This document shows positions 18,907 to 27,790 of a DNA stretch of 64,000 nucleotides, piece by piece. Each line of letters opens with the position of its first letter. The stretch's first letter is position 1. The stretch is from the NCBI RefSeq assembly GCF_000327285.1, contig NZ_HE998569.1:128666-192665 (forward strand), given 5' to 3'. The notes under the pieces are model-generated. The model did no database searches. It was not told where the DNA came from and saw only the letters and a list, made by a program, of their open reading frames with translations. The position numbers were made by a program, and so were the translations under genes. Source of the DNA: Holdemania massiliensis AP2. Its GTDB lineage: Bacteria > Bacillota_I > Bacilli_A > Erysipelotrichales > Erysipelotrichaceae.

Positions 18907-19617
18907 TTAAAGGTGATAAATGCGCTGTTTATATTGCTTTTCTATCTCCAGACTGCGTTCTGTACCACCGTCAACATTGGCGCTGAGGCGAACCGGCGGC
19001 GTATAGCCTCGCTTTAACATCAATTCAACAGCTTCCAAAATGGTTGCCTGAAGCAACGCAGCAGCAGCGATGGAAGAGGTTCCGCAGATATTAACCGGCA
19101 GCCCATCGACAGCGACAGCGGCGTCACCCTCGACTGACAGATTATCTAGGATTACATCTGCGAATTCATATAACCGCTTTCCGCTGCTATGACGGCTGGT
19201 TAGTTTTTTGGAGGCATCCAGAGAAGTAACGACGATCAGTTTTGCACCAACCGCCTTTACTTTCATTGCAATTTCAATCGGTAAAGGATTGCGGCCAGAA
19301 TTGGAAATAATGATGACCACATCTTCAGGCAGGACTTCGACTTTCCGCATTAATATAGAACCCGAGCCTTCAAGAACTTCATAGATGCCCATCGCCGGAT
19401 CTTTAATCACTTTTGCTGCAAATAATCCGCCGGCCCGGCCCGCAACCTCAATCGCTGCGGCATAGGAATGACCGCTGCCGAATGATTGCAGAATTCCGCC
19501 GGCCATGATGGCGTCGGCGATGAAAGCGGCAGCCTGATGAATGGATTCCCGCTGGCTGTTTTCTAATCGCTTCAGCAAATTTTCAATAGTTTCAAAGTAA
19601 CGATTGCGTTCCATCAT
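18907..19617 (-). CDS. SIS-domain phosphosugar-binding protein
   Basis: A 236-residue SIS-domain protein. [25 protein letters not shown] is the sugar-phosphate-binding loop and [22 protein letters not shown] the second SIS motif. The protein resembles the UPF0309 group of phosphosugar isomerase-like proteins. The ATG at 19617 overlaps the stop of the IID gene (ATGA) and has AAGGTGAT upstream. A longer upstream frame is not needed. Being third in a PTS operon, it probably isomerises or binds the phosphorylated (amino) sugar delivered by the transporter. The substrate is not known. Confidence 0.87.
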   Translation of the reverse strand: MMERNRYFETIENLLKRLENSQRESIHQAAAFIADAIMAGGILQSFGSGHSYAAAIEVAGRAGGLFAAKVIKDPAMGIYEVLEGSGSILMRKVEVLPEDVVIIISNSGRNPLPIEIAMKVKAVGAKLIVVTSLDASKKLTSRHSSGKRLYEFADVILDNLSVEGDAAVAVDGLPVNICGTSSIAAAALLQATILEAVELMLKRGYTPPVRLSANVDGGTERSLEIEKQYKQRIYHL

Positions 19618-20411
19618 CCGATCACCTTCAGCGCAGAAAGGATAATTGCACCGATCATCACCACAAAGATGAGCTTTCCTGCCGTCATGCCTTTTACCTT
19701 GGAAAGCCGGTAGCACAGCACAACCAAGACGACTTGCGGTAAATAAGGCATGATTTTATCCAGATTTTCCTGTACGGATAACATGACTTCGCCAGATTGG
19801 AAAGTATATGGAATTTTCAATTTGACAACCGAAGGGATTAAGGCACCAACCACGATCAAACCTAGAATCGAAGCACCATTTGTTATGGCATTTAATTGAT
19901 CTTTCATGGTCGTAATCAGCTTAGCGCCTTGAGCATAGCCCAGGTCGAAAAGCTTGGTTCTCATGAAGAGGACTGCGATATTCCAAGCCACCCAAATTCC
20001 CATGCCTACGGGACTGCCGGCTATTGCCATGTTGCCGGCGATCGCTCCGAAAATGGTTCCGGCAATGACGCCGAAGATAACATCGCCAACCCCGGCAAAC
20101 GGCCCCATTAAAGCTGTTTTCAGAGAAGTCGCTGTTTCCAGAGCGGCAATGCCTTCTTCCTCTTCAATGGCCAAATTCATGCCAATGATGATTTCAGACA
20201 TCTGCGGAGTGGTGTTGTAAAATTGAATATGAGCCCGACAGGCTCGGTCCAGAGCTTCGGGATCATCCCCATAAAATTTTTTAAGCGCTGGCAAGATCGC
20301 GTAGAAGTAGCCCATTCCCTGCATTCTTTCGTAGTTATGCCCCAACTGCAGACCAAACATGTGACGCAGATTAATCCGGCGGAGTTCTTTCTTGGTTAAA
20401 CGTTTACTCAT
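19614..20411 (-). CDS. PTS mannose/fructose/sorbose-family IID component
   Basis: A 265-residue IID subunit of a mannose-family phosphotransferase permease. It opens with [31 protein letters not shown], has the mid-protein motif [12 protein letters not shown] typical of IID, and ends with membrane helices. The ATG at 20411 is chosen for its GGAGGTGAT site. It overlaps the IIC stop by 8 bases, and the IID stop overlaps the SIS start. No IIA or IIB gene lies in this operon, so phosphoryl transfer must use subunits encoded elsewhere. Confidence 0.92.
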   Translation of the reverse strand: MSKRLTKKELRRINLRHMFGLQLGHNYERMQGMGYFYAILPALKKFYGDDPEALDRACRAHIQFYNTTPQMSEIIIGMNLAIEEEEGIAALETATSLKTALMGPFAGVGDVIFGVIAGTIFGAIAGNMAIAGSPVGMGIWVAWNIAVLFMRTKLFDLGYAQGAKLITTMKDQLNAITNGASILGLIVVGALIPSVVKLKIPYTFQSGEVMLSVQENLDKIMPYLPQVVLVVLCYRLSKVKGMTAGKLIFVVMIGAIILSALKVIG

Positions 20412-21174
20412 CCAGATCACCTCCAGTTTTTATAGCTGCCCAGCGCTGATCAGCCTGCCGAGAATACATGAAATCCAATAAAGTAATGACCAATCCGAAT
20501 CCAGCGATACCTATCAGCGGAATCTTTAAGTAGGCGGCCATCAGAAAACCAAGAATTAAAAATGGGAGCTTTGATATTGTCGGGAGGTAATTAAGAAGGA
20601 TACAGATACCCACTACTGGAATGACGCCGCCGGCGACTTGCAGCCCAGTCATAAACCATTGCGGGATCCAGCCCATAACAACTTCAATGAAAGGCTGTCC
20701 GAAGCAGAGAACTAGAAAGACCGGAACTGCTCGGGAAAGCCCGGGTGCAATCATACCCAATACGTTTTGGAATGCAGCTTTATCATAATTACGTTCAGAG
20801 ATAAAATGATCTGCCCGATGAAGAAAGAAAATATTAGCGTAACGGGCTAAGATATCCAGCTGAATCATCAACAGAGCAACAGGAATCGCAATGCCCAAAG
20901 CTAACTCCGGCGTAGAATTCAGACTGAGAGCAGTGCCGACGATCGCGCCGACGGTGGTATTGGGAATCGAGGTGCCGCCGTAAGTATTGACTCCCAGCGT
21001 CATCAGCTGAAGCGTGCCTCCCAACATTAATCCGGTCTGCGGATTGCCCAGAAGCAAGCCGGTAAACCAGCCGGCAAGAATCGGCATACTTAAGCCGATG
21101 TTGAAGGAGCGGGTTTCGTTCGGCTGAATGAAAGCATACAGTGTGATTAAGGCGATTTGCCAAGGTTGAATCAT
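20404..21174 (-). CDS. PTS mannose/fructose/sorbose-family IIC component
   Basis: A 256-residue polytopic membrane protein and the substrate channel of a mannose-family PTS. Family features are an N-terminal helix with NETRS, GWFTGLLLGNPQTGLMLGGTLQLMTLG, and AIVGTALSLN. The start is the ATG at 21174, directly behind AAGGAGAT. It is the first gene of the IIC-IID-SIS operon and is read from the promoter at 21216-21244, which carries a probable GntR operator. Confidence 0.92.
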   Translation of the reverse strand: MIQPWQIALITLYAFIQPNETRSFNIGLSMPILAGWFTGLLLGNPQTGLMLGGTLQLMTLGVNTYGGTSIPNTTVGAIVGTALSLNSTPELALGIAIPVALLMIQLDILARYANIFFLHRADHFISERNYDKAAFQNVLGMIAPGLSRAVPVFLVLCFGQPFIEVVMGWIPQWFMTGLQVAGGVIPVVGICILLNYLPTISKLPFLILGFLMAAYLKIPLIGIAGFGLVITLLDFMYSRQADQRWAAIKTGGDLDE

Positions 21175-21215
21175 AACATCTCCTTTCCGGTCCTTAGGGA
21201 CCATGAACTAACTTT

Positions 21216-21249
21216 ATAATAGACTATATGTATTGTAAAATCAATACAT
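21216..21249 (-). promoter_or_regulatory. PTS promoter with inverted-repeat operator
   Basis: Leftward -35 TTGATT (21239-21244) and -10 TATTAT (21216-21221) with a 17-base spacer. The perfect 8-bp inverted repeat ATGTATTG / CAATACAT (21228-21249, 6-base gap) covers the -35 and much of the spacer. It is the natural candidate for the site of the divergent GntR protein, which would repress the PTS operon and possibly itself. Confidence 0.75.
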
Positions 21250-21329
21250 TATGTAATTATATTGAAATGTTTTTTGTTTGTGTGGAATGTTGTGGAAAAC
21301 ATGGTAAAATAATTCAAGAGGTGTTCTGT

Positions 21330-22049
21330 GTGGAAAAGCAAAGTAAATACAATGAAATTGTGAAAGCCATCATTCAGGATATTGATCAAGGCATACTTCA
21401 GGCGCGTGACCGTTTGCCCTCGGAAAAGGAACTGCAGGATCGATTTGGTGTTTCACGGGTGACGGTACGCAAAGCCATCGATGTTTTGATCGATGAAGGT
21501 TATGTGGTCCGCGATTACCGCAAGGGTACGTTTATCAGCGAGCGGATTACTTATAAGAAGATGAACGAAATCGTCAGCTTTACTAAGTCTGCCTTACTGC
21601 GCGGCGATATCCCGTCTACGATCGTTCACTCCATCGATGAGGTAAAGCCAGATCCTTTTCTAATGAAATATCTTAGAATCGGAGCCGAGGAGCAGCTGAT
21701 TCAAATTCGACGGACGCGATTGACCAATGGTTTCCCGCTGATTTATGAAGAATCGTATTGGATTGCTTCGATTGTGGGAACTTTTGATCAAGTTAAAGCT
21801 TCTGCGTCCTTGTTTGAATATTTAAAAAAAGAAAAAGGGATTATCCCGGTATACAGTCTGCAGGAGTTGGATGCTATTGGCGCTGCCGGACAAATTGCTG
21901 AAGCGCTGCAGGTTCATGAACAATTCCCGCTGCTGCGTTCATTAATGGTCTTTTATGACGCTTCGGACAGACCTTATGAGCTGGCATTTAATTATTATCG
22001 AACGGATCGATGTAAATTGTCGATGGTCAGAACTCTTAATGAAGGGTAA
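21330..22049 (+). CDS. GntR-family (HutC/UTRA) transcriptional regulator
   Basis: A 239-residue regulator. The N-terminal winged helix is ARDRLPSEKELQDRFGVSRVTVRKAIDVL, followed by a UTRA effector domain with LIQIRRTRLTNGFPLIYEESY. The GTG start at 21330 has AGAGG eight bases upstream. The frame could begin earlier at 21228, but that would run through the operator. UTRA domains bind phosphosugars or similar small molecules, so it probably senses the product of the divergent PTS operon. Confidence 0.9.
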   Translation: MEKQSKYNEIVKAIIQDIDQGILQARDRLPSEKELQDRFGVSRVTVRKAIDVLIDEGYVVRDYRKGTFISERITYKKMNEIVSFTKSALLRGDIPSTIVHSIDEVKPDPFLMKYLRIGAEEQLIQIRRTRLTNGFPLIYEESYWIASIVGTFDQVKASASLFEYLKKEKGIIPVYSLQELDAIGAAGQIAEALQVHEQFPLLRSLMVFYDASDRPYELAFNYYRTDRCKLSMVRTLNEG

Positions 22050-22069
22050 ATGAGAAAGGATGAATAAAG

Positions 22070-22576
22070 ATGGAATTTCTACACTGCACAATGCCTGAAT
22101 TTGCCGTATTAGGAAAAGAGGGCAGCACACACAGTTCCAACTCAGAATGGATTAAACAGCTTTGGACAGAAGCCAACAGTCATTTTAATGAGATTACGGA
22201 GCTGGCGCTGCGGGATGATCAGGGAAATTTGGCAGGTTTTTGGGGCGCTATGACCAGCTTGGATCGCACTTTTCAGCCTTGGGAAAATCATTTGTCCGTA
22301 GGCTTGTATCTGGCGGGAGTGCAGATTCCGGTTGAAACTGAAGCACCAAAAGGCTGGGTGAAATGGATTGTCCCAGCTTTTGATTATTTATACGGTCAGG
22401 TTGATGGTGATCCGCAGACTGCGGTTCAGCTGGGGTTGGAGGAAATTAAGCGGCAGGGATTAGCGTTAAGCGGAGCAATCCAGGAATATTATTGTCCCCA
22501 GGAAAATGGTGCGATGTATTTATTTTTTCCAATTAAACAGAACTGCAACGAAAAGTTGCGTAAGTGCATTCGGTGA
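22070..22576 (+). CDS. GyrI-like effector-binding domain protein
   Basis: A 168-residue single-domain protein. The pattern LPCT-like start, DLxxxGxxxSLDRxFxPW region, a central GLYLAGVQIP strand and a final YYCPQENGAMYLFFPI strand resembles the GyrI-like/SOUL-type small-molecule-binding domain. No DNA-binding part is present. It follows the GntR gene by 20 bases and may be cotranscribed with it. Its ligand is unknown. Confidence 0.65.
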   Translation: MEFLHCTMPEFAVLGKEGSTHSSNSEWIKQLWTEANSHFNEITELALRDDQGNLAGFWGAMTSLDRTFQPWENHLSVGLYLAGVQIPVETEAPKGWVKWIVPAFDYLYGQVDGDPQTAVQLGLEEIKRQGLALSGAIQEYYCPQENGAMYLFFPIKQNCNEKLRKCIR

Positions 22577-22639
22577 GAGATAGACCGCTATCTATGTCTT
22601 TGTTAAGATAGGATTGGTAAAACCGAGGAGGAATAAGTT

Positions 22640-23422
22640 ATGAATTTTGGCGAAAAATTGGTTCAATTGCGCAAAGGAAAGGGCATGTCGCAGGAAGATC
22701 TTGCAGTCCTGCTGAAAACAACGAGACAGGCTGTCAGCAAGTGGGAAAATAATCAGGGATATCCCGAAACAGATAAAATTCTTTTACTCTCTCATATTTT
22801 TGAAGTGTCGACCGATGTCCTGCTGAAAGAAGAAAAAACTGTACAAAGAACGGAAGATGAAGGTTTGTATGTAAGTCGGGAAATGGCTAACGGCTTCCTT
22901 GATAATGAACGAAAAGTTAGCCGATATCTGGGACTGGGGTTTTTATGTGCTGCTTGGGCAGGAATTCCCTATGTTTTATTTGAGGCTGATCCACCAAAGC
23001 GGTGGTTGGGAATAGCCATATTTGGTATTCTAGGGATTTGCGTGTGGGTCATTGGTATGTTTTCAGATCAAGAACAATATAAGAAATTACGCGAAGAGCC
23101 CTTGATATTCGATTATGCATTTCTGAAAGAAATCTCTGCAGAATATGCAATCCGTAAAAAGAAATATAGAATCATTGCGCTTCCCAGCACAATTCTGTTT
23201 ATTCTTGGGCTTTTGATATTAATTTTCACTGGGCAAAACGTTATCCCTTGGTCGATTTATCATATCTTCATTTTTCTGGTCTGGGGTGTTGGCTTGTTTG
23301 GTTTTGTTAGCAGTGCTGCAATGATGGAGGCTTATGAGCTTCTGACAGAAAATGAACAATTTTCAAAACGTTTTTTGTTTCAGTTGAAACGGAAAATCAA
23401 AGCGAAGCTGGATTTGAGATAA
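22640..23422 (+). CDS. XRE-family HTH regulator with C-terminal membrane segments
   Basis: A 260-residue protein. Residues 1-60 are a clear XRE/Cro helix-turn-helix (KLVQLRKGKGMSQEDLAVLLKTTRQAVSKWENNQGYPE). The rest contains about four hydrophobic segments in two hairpins around residues 95-140 and 185-240. Such membrane-tethered XRE proteins are common in Firmicutes, often with unknown targets. GAGGAGG precedes the ATG and a terminator follows, so it is a single-gene unit. Confidence 0.87.
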   Translation: MNFGEKLVQLRKGKGMSQEDLAVLLKTTRQAVSKWENNQGYPETDKILLLSHIFEVSTDVLLKEEKTVQRTEDEGLYVSREMANGFLDNERKVSRYLGLGFLCAAWAGIPYVLFEADPPKRWLGIAIFGILGICVWVIGMFSDQEQYKKLREEPLIFDYAFLKEISAEYAIRKKKYRIIALPSTILFILGLLILIFTGQNVIPWSIYHIFIFLVWGVGLFGFVSSAAMMEAYELLTENEQFSKRFLFQLKRKIKAKLDLR

Positions 23423-23446
23423 TCGGAAATACCAGAGCGAGTTAAT

Positions 23447-23474
23447 AAAAAGCACTACTGTAAGTGCTTTTTTG
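23447..23474 (+). terminator. terminator after the XRE gene
   Basis: Stem AAAAGCACT / AGTGCTTTT with a short loop and a run of T. Confidence 0.85.
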
Positions 23475-23513
23475 ATGTTCTCAATGATGAAGTAAAGAAG
23501 ATCGTTAATTGTG

Positions 23514-24401
23514 CTACTCCGATGTTTCCAGCTGTTGGGTTATCGCTTTAAGAAACTGCTCGGCCGCTTTGGAGAAGACTTGATATCGTTTCCAGACTAA
23601 GCGCATGCCGATTTCTTTTTTCGGTGTTAAGGGTCGGAAGCAGAGTGCGCTGCTGCCGGTCATCGAAATCAGCTTGTCCAGCGTCAGCGCATAACCTAAG
23701 CCCTCGTCCACCATCAGGGATCCATTATAGATTAAATTATAAGTGGCAAAGATATTCAGATGTTCAGCCTGATCTCCCAGCAATTTGATCAATTCTCCGC
23801 TGCAACTCAGCTGTCGGGAAACGATCAGCGGCAAATCAAACAGATCTTCTAGGGTGAGGGTCTTTTTTTCAGCCAGAGGACTGTCGCAGCGCATTAATAT
23901 ACCCCAAGTATCCCGCATGGGCAGCGGCAGAGTATTGTATTTTGACAAGTCCACCTCCCCTAAGACCAAGGCAAAATCCAAAAGACCTTTGTCAAGATCC
24001 TCAAGGATATCGCAGGCATCGCCGCTGGATAAATGATAATGAATCTGCGGGAAATCCTGCTGCAGGTTTTTGGCGGTTTGGACTAACAGCCGCATCGAGT
24101 CGGTTTCTCCCGCGCCGATATAAATGTCGCCGGCAACAATTTCCTCAGGAGCAGTCAGTTCATTTTCGGTTTTGAGGATCAGATCGACAATTTCCTGAGC
24201 CCGCTTGCGCAGAAGCATGCCTTCTTCCGTTAACGTAATCCTGCGGTTGCCGCGGATCATCAACGGTTTGCCCAACTCGTCTTCCAAATCTTTGAGCTGA
24301 CGGGAAAGCGTTGGCTGGGAAAGATGAAGAGCTTCAGCAGCCGCGGAAATACTTTGTTCCCGGGCGACCGCAAGAAAGTACTGTAAAACGCGAATTTCCA
24401 T
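23514..24401 (-). CDS. LysR-family transcriptional regulator
   Basis: A 295-residue regulator with an N-terminal winged helix EIRVLQYFLAVAREQSISAAAEALHLSQPTLSRQLKDLE and a full co-inducer-binding domain. GGAGGAT precedes the ATG. It is divergent from the Ntn-hydrolase operon, with 137 bases between them. That gap holds a long element repeated upstream of the amino-acid ABC operon at 32 kb. It is the best candidate regulator of both groups (inference). Confidence 0.92.
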   Translation of the reverse strand: MEIRVLQYFLAVAREQSISAAAEALHLSQPTLSRQLKDLEDELGKPLMIRGNRRITLTEEGMLLRKRAQEIVDLILKTENELTAPEEIVAGDIYIGAGETDSMRLLVQTAKNLQQDFPQIHYHLSSGDACDILEDLDKGLLDFALVLGEVDLSKYNTLPLPMRDTWGILMRCDSPLAEKKTLTLEDLFDLPLIVSRQLSCSGELIKLLGDQAEHLNIFATYNLIYNGSLMVDEGLGYALTLDKLISMTGSSALCFRPLTPKKEIGMRLVWKRYQVFSKAAEQFLKAITQQLETSE

Positions 24402-24450
24402 AAAGTTATCCTCCGACAGACTCAGTATAGCACATTTTTAATATAGCTTT

Positions 24451-24509
24451 CAAGCATAGACAAGTATTTGATATGAGTATTTGCTATTGAGAAATTGCGC
24501 TGATAAAAT
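24451..24509 (+). promoter_or_regulatory. promoter of the Ntn-hydrolase operon with shared LysR-type element (copy 1)
   Basis: -35 TTGCTA (24481-24486) and -10 TAAAAT (24504-24509), 17-base spacer. The 38 bases from 24451 match 32046-32083 at about 29 positions without a gap. Both contain the direct repeat TATTTGATAT..GTATTTG, and both -35 hexamers sit at the same place relative to it. Confidence 0.75.
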
Positions 24510-24538
24510 GATAACCATTCAAGGAGGTGGATGGAAAA

Positions 24539-25681
24539 ATGAGAAAAGCCATTCAAAAAAAGCATGTCAAGAAAGCAATCCTGCTGCTGGGGCTGGCGAT
24601 GATCACAGGCTGTACTAAAGAAACACAGCGCTTGTCCCCGTTGTCTTCCCCAGACTTCAGCCTTGCCGATGAAATGTCCGAGGAAACCTTGATACCGATC
24701 AACCCAACTGCAGCGATTACCGAGCTTGAGCCGGGTTTGTCCGTTGTTCAGCTGGTGGGGGATCAAGGCTTTGCCCAGCTGCTGGAAGAAGGCGGCGCAG
24801 CTTCCGATCAAGCGGTTGCGCAGTTTTTAACCCAGCAGCTGACTTCCGGATCCATCGGCTATCAATTTCCTGCATCAGGTTTTGGGTGCAGCACGTTGAC
24901 GGTGAATGATTCTCAAGGCCAAACCCTGTTTGGGCGCAACTTTGACTGGCAGTCCTGCCGGGCGCTGATCGTATTGAGTATGCCGGAATCCGGATATGCA
25001 TCAATTTCAATGGTGAATCTTGACTTTATTACGCAGAGCATGGGGGCCTTAAGCGCTTTGCTTAGCGATGACCTGCTGGCCAGGGCGGCTTACTACGCGC
25101 CGTTGGATGGAATGAATGAAGCAGGGTTGGCAGTTTCCGTCAATATGATTGAGGATCAGGCCACAATTGAACAAGCACGTGGACAGACGGATATCACGAC
25201 AACAACGGCGATCCGTTTCCTGCTTAACCAAGCGCAGGATGTGCCGACGGCTTTAGAACTGCTGGAAACCCTGGATCTGCATGCTTCGATGGGGATGATG
25301 ATCCATTTTGCAATTGCTGATGCGCAGGGCAACAGTGTCGCCGTCGAGTATATCGATAACGAAATGGTAGTGACCTCCACACCGATACTAACGAATTTCT
25401 ACGTGGCTTCCGGGCCCAAGCAGGGCAGTGGCTCCAGTCAGTCACATACTCGCTATGAAATTTTGAATCAGCGGCTGGATCAGAAAGAAACGCTGAATAT
25501 GGCGGATGTCCGCGACGCTTTGGAAAGTGTGAGTAAGCATAATTTTAATGAATTCGAGTCAACCGAATGGAGCTGGGTCTTTAATTTAGCGACTTTGGAA
25601 GCTCAGGTTTATCATCGTGAAAATTATCAGAGCGGCTATGTCTACTCGCTGAAAACCCTACACGAAAGGAAGCAACCATGA
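24539..25681 (+). CDS. lipoprotein Ntn-hydrolase (choloylglycine hydrolase / C45-like amidase)
   Basis: A 380-residue secreted lipoprotein (lipobox MITGC, Cys25) of the Ntn amidohydrolase superfamily. The segment GFGCSTLTVNDSQG places a probable catalytic Cys117 after Gly. FGRNFDW follows, which is the conserved strand of choloylglycine hydrolases, NAAA-like amidases and isopenicillin-N acyltransferase-like enzymes. About 90 residues lie between lipid anchor and Cys117, so autocleavage at Gly-Cys would release the nucleophile. The enzyme should cleave a linear amide at the cell surface. The substrate (N-acyl amino acid, bile-salt conjugate or other) is not determined. AAGGAGGTGG fixes the ATG at 24539. 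The stop overlaps the next start. Confidence 0.83.
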   Translation: MRKAIQKKHVKKAILLLGLAMITGCTKETQRLSPLSSPDFSLADEMSEETLIPINPTAAITELEPGLSVVQLVGDQGFAQLLEEGGAASDQAVAQFLTQQLTSGSIGYQFPASGFGCSTLTVNDSQGQTLFGRNFDWQSCRALIVLSMPESGYASISMVNLDFITQSMGALSALLSDDLLARAAYYAPLDGMNEAGLAVSVNMIEDQATIEQARGQTDITTTTAIRFLLNQAQDVPTALELLETLDLHASMGMMIHFAIADAQGNSVAVEYIDNEMVVTSTPILTNFYVASGPKQGSGSSQSHTRYEILNQRLDQKETLNMADVRDALESVSKHNFNEFESTEWSWVFNLATLEAQVYHRENYQSGYVYSLKTLHERKQP

Positions 25682-27036
25682 ACCTTGTAAAACTGGGATG
25701 GAAATTGATGCAAATGCGCGGCAACGCATCGGTGTCCCCTGAGAAATTGAAACAGCTTCAGGAACGTCAGCTGCGCAGGCTGCTTAAACACGCGGCAGAA
25801 CATTCTCCGTATTATGCCCAGGCTTTTAAAACGGCGGGTATCTCTAAAGAACAGCTGGATTTAATTCCGCTTTCCGCCTTGCCTTCGATCAACAAAACAG
25901 AATTTCTTCGCCATTTTGACGAGCTGGTCACGGATCCCCGCCTGAATCAGACAGCACTGCGGCAGTTTGACGAACAGACCAATCCCACTCAGGCCTTGTT
26001 TCTCAATCAATATCATGTTGTCCATTCCTCCGGCAGCACGCAGATCCCAGGTTATTTTGTCTATGACAAACAAGCCTGGGAGACGATGCTGGCAGGAATT
26101 CTGCGGGCAGCGCTGTGGGGCATGACAAGCGGTCAGATTATTCAGCTGCTTCAGCGTCGCCCACGGATCTTATATATCGCCGCAACCGACGGACGTTACG
26201 GTGGGGCCATGGCGGTTGGTGCAGGAATTGAGGGTGTTCATGCACGCCAGTTATTTCTTGACATCCAGACACCTCTGACGCAGTGGATTGAACAGATCGG
26301 AGCGTTTCAGCCGGAAATGGTCATCGGTTATCCTTCGGCGATTAAAATTCTGGGCGAGCTGGTTGAATCCCGACAGCTCAGCGTTTCCCTGACTCGGATT
26401 ATTTCCTGCGGTGAACCGCTGAATCCCGGAATGAGGCGCTATTTAACCCAGACACTTAAAGCGGAGGTGATCAACTTCTATGGGGCCAGCGAATCCCTAG
26501 CCTTGGGTGTGGAAGCGGCCGAGGATCAGGGGATGCGGTTGTTTGACGATATGAACATCATTGAAGTGGAAAATGGAAAAATGTTTTTAACTTGTTTGTA
26601 CAACACCGTTCAGCCGCTGATCCGTTATGAGTTATCTGATCAGCTGACGTTGCGGAATGAAAAGTCAGACCGTTGTCCCTTTACGCAATCAGAAATTGTT
26701 TTGGGACGCAGTGAAGATCTGATGTGGTTCACGGATCAAAATGGTCGCCGGGAATTTCTGCATCCGCTGGCAGTTGAAGGTTTTTGCGTTGTTGGATTGC
26801 GGGACTACCAGTTTTGTCAAACCGCACCTGATGCTTTTGAAATGATCTGTGAGACTTCCCAATCCGATCATCAACAAAGGATTCTCTACGAGCTGCACAA
26901 ACAGCTTAGCGCCATTTTGGCTGCGAAGCATTTGGAGTTTGTCCATTTTCGGATTCGCTTTATCCCAAGGATTCCGACTGATCCAAAAACTGGTAAGAAA
27001 CGATTAATTTTAAAGGAGGAATTCGATGCAGCTTGA
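25678..27036 (+). CDS. PaaK/CapK-like adenylate-forming enzyme
   Basis: A 452-residue protein of the phenylacetate-CoA ligase-like branch. Features are an N-terminal RQLRRLLKHAAEHSPYYAQAF helix, the phosphate-binding loop VHSSGSTQIPGYFVYD, the middle NFYGASESLALG (A5-like) motif and a C-terminal lysine-rich TGKKRLILKEE segment. These enzymes activate carboxylates as acyl-adenylates and pass them to CoA or another acceptor. It overlaps the preceding amidase gene by four bases (ATGA), so the two are tightly coupled. An acid released by the amidase might be its substrate (inference). Confidence 0.82.
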   Translation: MNLVKLGWKLMQMRGNASVSPEKLKQLQERQLRRLLKHAAEHSPYYAQAFKTAGISKEQLDLIPLSALPSINKTEFLRHFDELVTDPRLNQTALRQFDEQTNPTQALFLNQYHVVHSSGSTQIPGYFVYDKQAWETMLAGILRAALWGMTSGQIIQLLQRRPRILYIAATDGRYGGAMAVGAGIEGVHARQLFLDIQTPLTQWIEQIGAFQPEMVIGYPSAIKILGELVESRQLSVSLTRIISCGEPLNPGMRRYLTQTLKAEVINFYGASESLALGVEAAEDQGMRLFDDMNIIEVENGKMFLTCLYNTVQPLIRYELSDQLTLRNEKSDRCPFTQSEIVLGRSEDLMWFTDQNGRREFLHPLAVEGFCVVGLRDYQFCQTAPDAFEMICETSQSDHQQRILYELHKQLSAILAAKHLEFVHFRIRFIPRIPTDPKTGKKRLILKEEFDAA

Positions 27037-27787
27037 AACGAAGAACAGCTTGCTTAAGGGACGTGGACTCGTGCGCAGAGCGAAAACAGAGACGATCCTG
27101 AATGATGTGAATATTACAATCAACGAGGGCGATTTCACGGTTCTGATGGGAACCTCGGGAGCTGGAAAGACCACGCTGTTAACGGTGCTGAGCGGCTTAG
27201 ACAGGCTGGATGAAGGTGAAGTCTGCTATCGAGGCCAGCGGATTGACACGCTGAGTGAAGCGCAGAGCGCCAAACTACGGGGTCGGGAATTTGGCTTCAT
27301 CTTTCAGCAGACGCACCTTGTCAGCAATCTTACTTTGCTGGAAAACGTGATGATCGCCGGATATCTTTGCGGTAAATATCAGCCGGAAGCAGTTGAACCG
27401 CAGGCGCGGGCGTTATTAAAGCGCATGGGCGTCGATGCGATCCGTCATCACAGACCTTCGGAAATTTCCGGCGGGGAAGGTCAGCGGGCAGCTATTGCTC
27501 GGGCCGTCATCGCCAAACCGGGGATAATCTTTGCGGACGAGCCAACGGGAGCGCTCAATCGCAGCAGCAGTCTTGAGGTACTCGATCTTTTAACTGAATT
27601 AAGCCGTCAGGGACAAAGTCTGGTGATGGTCACGCACGATGTTGCGGCGGCCGTGCGCGGTAATCGGATTTTGTATGTGGAAGAAGGACAGATCGTGATG
27701 GAAAAAACGTTGCCTCGCTATGATGCGGAATACGATCATCAGCGGCAGAAAGAAATCAGCGGCTGGCTGATCGAAAGGAATTGGTAG
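27026..27787 (+). CDS. ABC transporter ATP-binding protein (LolD/MacB type)
   Basis: A 253-residue nucleotide-binding subunit. Walker A is GTSGAGKTT, the Q-loop region FGFIFQQTHLVSNLT, the signature ISGGEGQRAAIARA (one residue off the LSGGQ consensus), Walker B IIFADEPTGALN and the switch His in VMVTHD. It overlaps the ligase gene by 11 bases and is followed 3 bases later by its permease. The LolD/MacB branch usually drives efflux or extracytoplasmic handling of peptides and lipoproteins. Confidence 0.93.
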   Translation: MQLETKNSLLKGRGLVRRAKTETILNDVNITINEGDFTVLMGTSGAGKTTLLTVLSGLDRLDEGEVCYRGQRIDTLSEAQSAKLRGREFGFIFQQTHLVSNLTLLENVMIAGYLCGKYQPEAVEPQARALLKRMGVDAIRHHRPSEISGGEGQRAAIARAVIAKPGIIFADEPTGALNRSSSLEVLDLLTELSRQGQSLVMVTHDVAAAVRGNRILYVEEGQIVMEKTLPRYDAEYDHQRQKEISGWLIERNW

Positions 27788-27790
27788 ACG

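Noticed and set aside
24539..25681. Calling the Ntn-hydrolase a bile salt hydrolase
   Set aside because: True bile salt hydrolases expose Cys2 at the N-terminus. Here the Cys is near residue 117 behind a lipid anchor, so only the superfamily is supported.
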